Source: an uncultured Campylobacter sp. (GTDB taxonomy: Bacteria > Campylobacterota > Campylobacteria > Campylobacterales > Campylobacteraceae). Taken from it: 64,000 nt of DNA. The stretch is taken from NCBI RefSeq assembly GCF_938039205.1, contig NZ_CALHVM010000005.1:6601-70600 (forward strand). Reading direction: 5' to 3'. The position numbers were made by a program, and so were the translations under genes. Positions 62,892 through 64,000 of the stretch are shown one piece after another; position 1 is the stretch's first letter; the number at the start of each line of letters is the position of its first letter. Under the pieces are notes generated by a model. It was not told the DNA's origin. It worked only from the letters and a program-made list of their open reading frames with translations, and searched no databases.

Positions 62892-63666
62892 AGATTCTCT
62901 CCGCGCCGCTATATACATTTATGTTTTCGCCGCGCGCAAAGCCGCACAGCGTGAGGTTAAATTTACGCGCTATCACGACGCCAAGGCTGGTCGGAGCCGT
63001 GCGCGAGACGAGCACTGGGATGCCGTGCATGACGGCTTTTGCCACCATCTCAGAGCTCAACCTCCCGCTCACCATCAAAAATGAATTTTGCAGCTGCACT
63101 CCTGCTAGTACCGCCTTGCCGACGGCTTTGTCTATCGTATTGTGCTGAGCAATATCCTCGCCGATGTAAAACTGCTCGCCGCTAACAAAAAGCTTAGCCG
63201 TGTGCACGCAGCCAGTCATCTCGTAAAGCTCGCACTGCGTGTAAAACTGCCCCATCTGGCGCAAAATTTCGTCTTTGTGAAATTTAACCTCGCCCTTTAC
63301 CGAGCGCGCCGCCATAGCCTCGGGGTCAATGTTTGCCGTCGAGCTACGTCCGCAGCCGCTGATTATCACCTTTTCCTCGTCAAACTGCTCGAGGCGTTTT
63401 TCGTTGATTTTGGCCTTTACCAGCACGCTTAAAGCGTCCTCTGAGAGCTCGATACTCTCGATATCCTCGGGGCTCGCGATCAAATTTTCGCTGATTAAGT
63501 AGCCTGCTGCTAGCGCCTCCTGATCGGTCGGAGTGGCCATCACTGCGCCGAAACGCTTGCCGTTTATGTAGATCTCAAGCTTGATCTCGCGCACCAAAAT
63601 ATCGTCCACGGCGCTTTTTTGCGCGCCTTTAAATTTGATGATTTGCGTCGTAAAAATAGGTTGCAT
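62884..63666 (-). CDS. fdhD: FdhD, sulfurtransferase for formate dehydrogenase
   Basis: FdhD passes sulfur from a cysteine desulfurase to the bis-pterin cofactor of FDH, without which the enzyme is inactive. The 260-residue protein has the family core (ALAAGYLISENLI; VIISGCGRSST; QLQNSFLMVSGRLSSEMVAK). The usual CxxC loop is reduced to one cysteine (C105 in SGCGRSS). It is cotranscribed with the ModE-like gene and carries a TATGC-N7-GCATA site upstream. Confidence 0.94.
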   Translation of the reverse strand: MQPIFTTQIIKFKGAQKSAVDDILVREIKLEIYINGKRFGAVMATPTDQEALAAGYLISENLIASPEDIESIELSEDALSVLVKAKINEKRLEQFDEEKVIISGCGRSSTANIDPEAMAARSVKGEVKFHKDEILRQMGQFYTQCELYEMTGCVHTAKLFVSGEQFYIGEDIAQHNTIDKAVGKAVLAGVQLQNSFLMVSGRLSSEMVAKAVMHGIPVLVSRTAPTSLGVVIARKFNLTLCGFARGENINVYSGAERIYE

Positions 63667-63720
63667 GATTTTCCTTAATTTTTGCGAAATGATAGCTTGA
63701 AAATCTAAATTTAAGATTTG

Positions 63721-63726
63721 ATTGTA
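63721..63726 (-). promoter_or_regulatory. -10 box of fdhD
   Basis: TACAAT on the minus strand (CACTACAATCAAATC), 54 bp upstream of the fdhD start. No clear -35 box. Confidence 0.45.
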
Positions 63727-63800
63727 GTGAATTATTGCTTAAATCAAGCAAAAACTTAAACTATTTTTAGTGCGATTTTATCGGTATCTGATGATGATTT

Positions 63801-63823
63801 ATATATGCAAATTTAGCATATAT
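63801..63823. promoter_or_regulatory. TATGC-N7-GCATA inverted repeat upstream of fdhD
   Basis: ATATATGC-N7-GCATATAT, perfect 8-bp arms around AAATTTA, centred near 63812, about 98 bp upstream of the proposed fdhD start site. It could also serve a plus-strand gene beyond the window edge. Confidence 0.7.
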
Positions 63824-64000
63824 CTTAAATGCAAAATTTCCGTAATCGCCACAAAAAGCTTCACTACTAGTTTAGTCTAAATTTGACTTTTTCATTCCGC
63901 CCCTTTCCAAATTTAACCCAAAACCCACCTACCCCTATTTCCAATTTACGAAATTAAATTTTTCTACTTCATTTATCAAAATACCTAAAATTCCGATAAT

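Larger units (their letters stand above)
63667..64000. other. intergenic region upstream of fdhD
   Basis: Apart from the fdhD promoter and the inverted repeat described above I see no gene. The last 150 bp are AT-rich with C-runs and no start codon with a good ribosome site. Confidence 0.55.

Overview
The window looks like a chromosomal segment of an anaerobic or microaerophilic Campylobacter, probably of the oral showae/rectus/curvus type. The reasons are the gene order around rpoBC and the tRNA-tuf block, the NosZ type with a C-terminal cytochrome c domain, a TupA-type tungstate transporter, a ModE-like regulator without a molybdate-binding domain, many Campylobacterota-style hypothetical proteins, and a strong excess of the hexamer AAATTT. 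The species call is inference. No rRNA, CRISPR array, insertion sequence or prophage was seen.

Layout. (1) 1-17093, minus strand: the translation/transcription superoperon, read from a strong promoter near 17080: tRNA-Thr, Tyr, Gly, Thr, tuf, rpmG, tRNA-Trp, secE, nusG, rplK, rplA, rplJ, rplL, rpoB, rpoC, a broken doxX-like gene, rpsL, rpsG and the start of fusA (cut by the window edge). (2) 17161-29542: housekeeping genes: an Fe-S oxidoreductase, hemN, argF, hemB, ribA, rsmG, htpX, a sugar-nucleotide-epimerase-like protein, alr and the cell-shape peptidase pgp2. (3) 29674-41306, plus strand: copper delivery (PCuAC and SCO proteins), then a nitrous oxide reductase cluster (beta-propeller protein, nosZ, nosB, nosD, nosG, nosC1, nosC2, nosH, nosF, nosY) behind a promoter with a perfect FNR-type box. 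(4) 41307-50169: accessory genes: an unknown anchored protein with a small ORF and a short duplication, a giant LplT-PlsC-Aas fusion with a MerR-type regulator, an amidohydrolase with a strange N-terminal insertion, and a TPM/LemA pair. (5) 50305-63823: a formate dehydrogenase and tungstate island: a cytoplasmic FdhF-type selenoenzyme, a Tat-exported selenocysteine FDH operon (chaperone, small Tat protein, FdhA, FdhB), divergent tupA / tupBC, a cysteine-desulfurase-like enzyme, a ModE-like regulator and fdhD.

How it fits together. Region 5 forms a unit: FDH enzymes, the sulfurtransferase and possible sulfur or selenium donor for their cofactor, the metal importer and a metal-type regulator. 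The strongest unexplained signal is an inverted repeat, TATGC-N7-GCATA, found in front of all four transcription units of this island (fdhF, the fdh operon, tupA/tupB and fdhD-modE). At tupA it covers the -10 box, as a repressor site would. At the FDH units it lies about 80-100 bp upstream of the proposed start, as an activator site might. With formate as electron donor and N2O as acceptor, the window describes anaerobic respiration under separate metal and oxygen/NO control.
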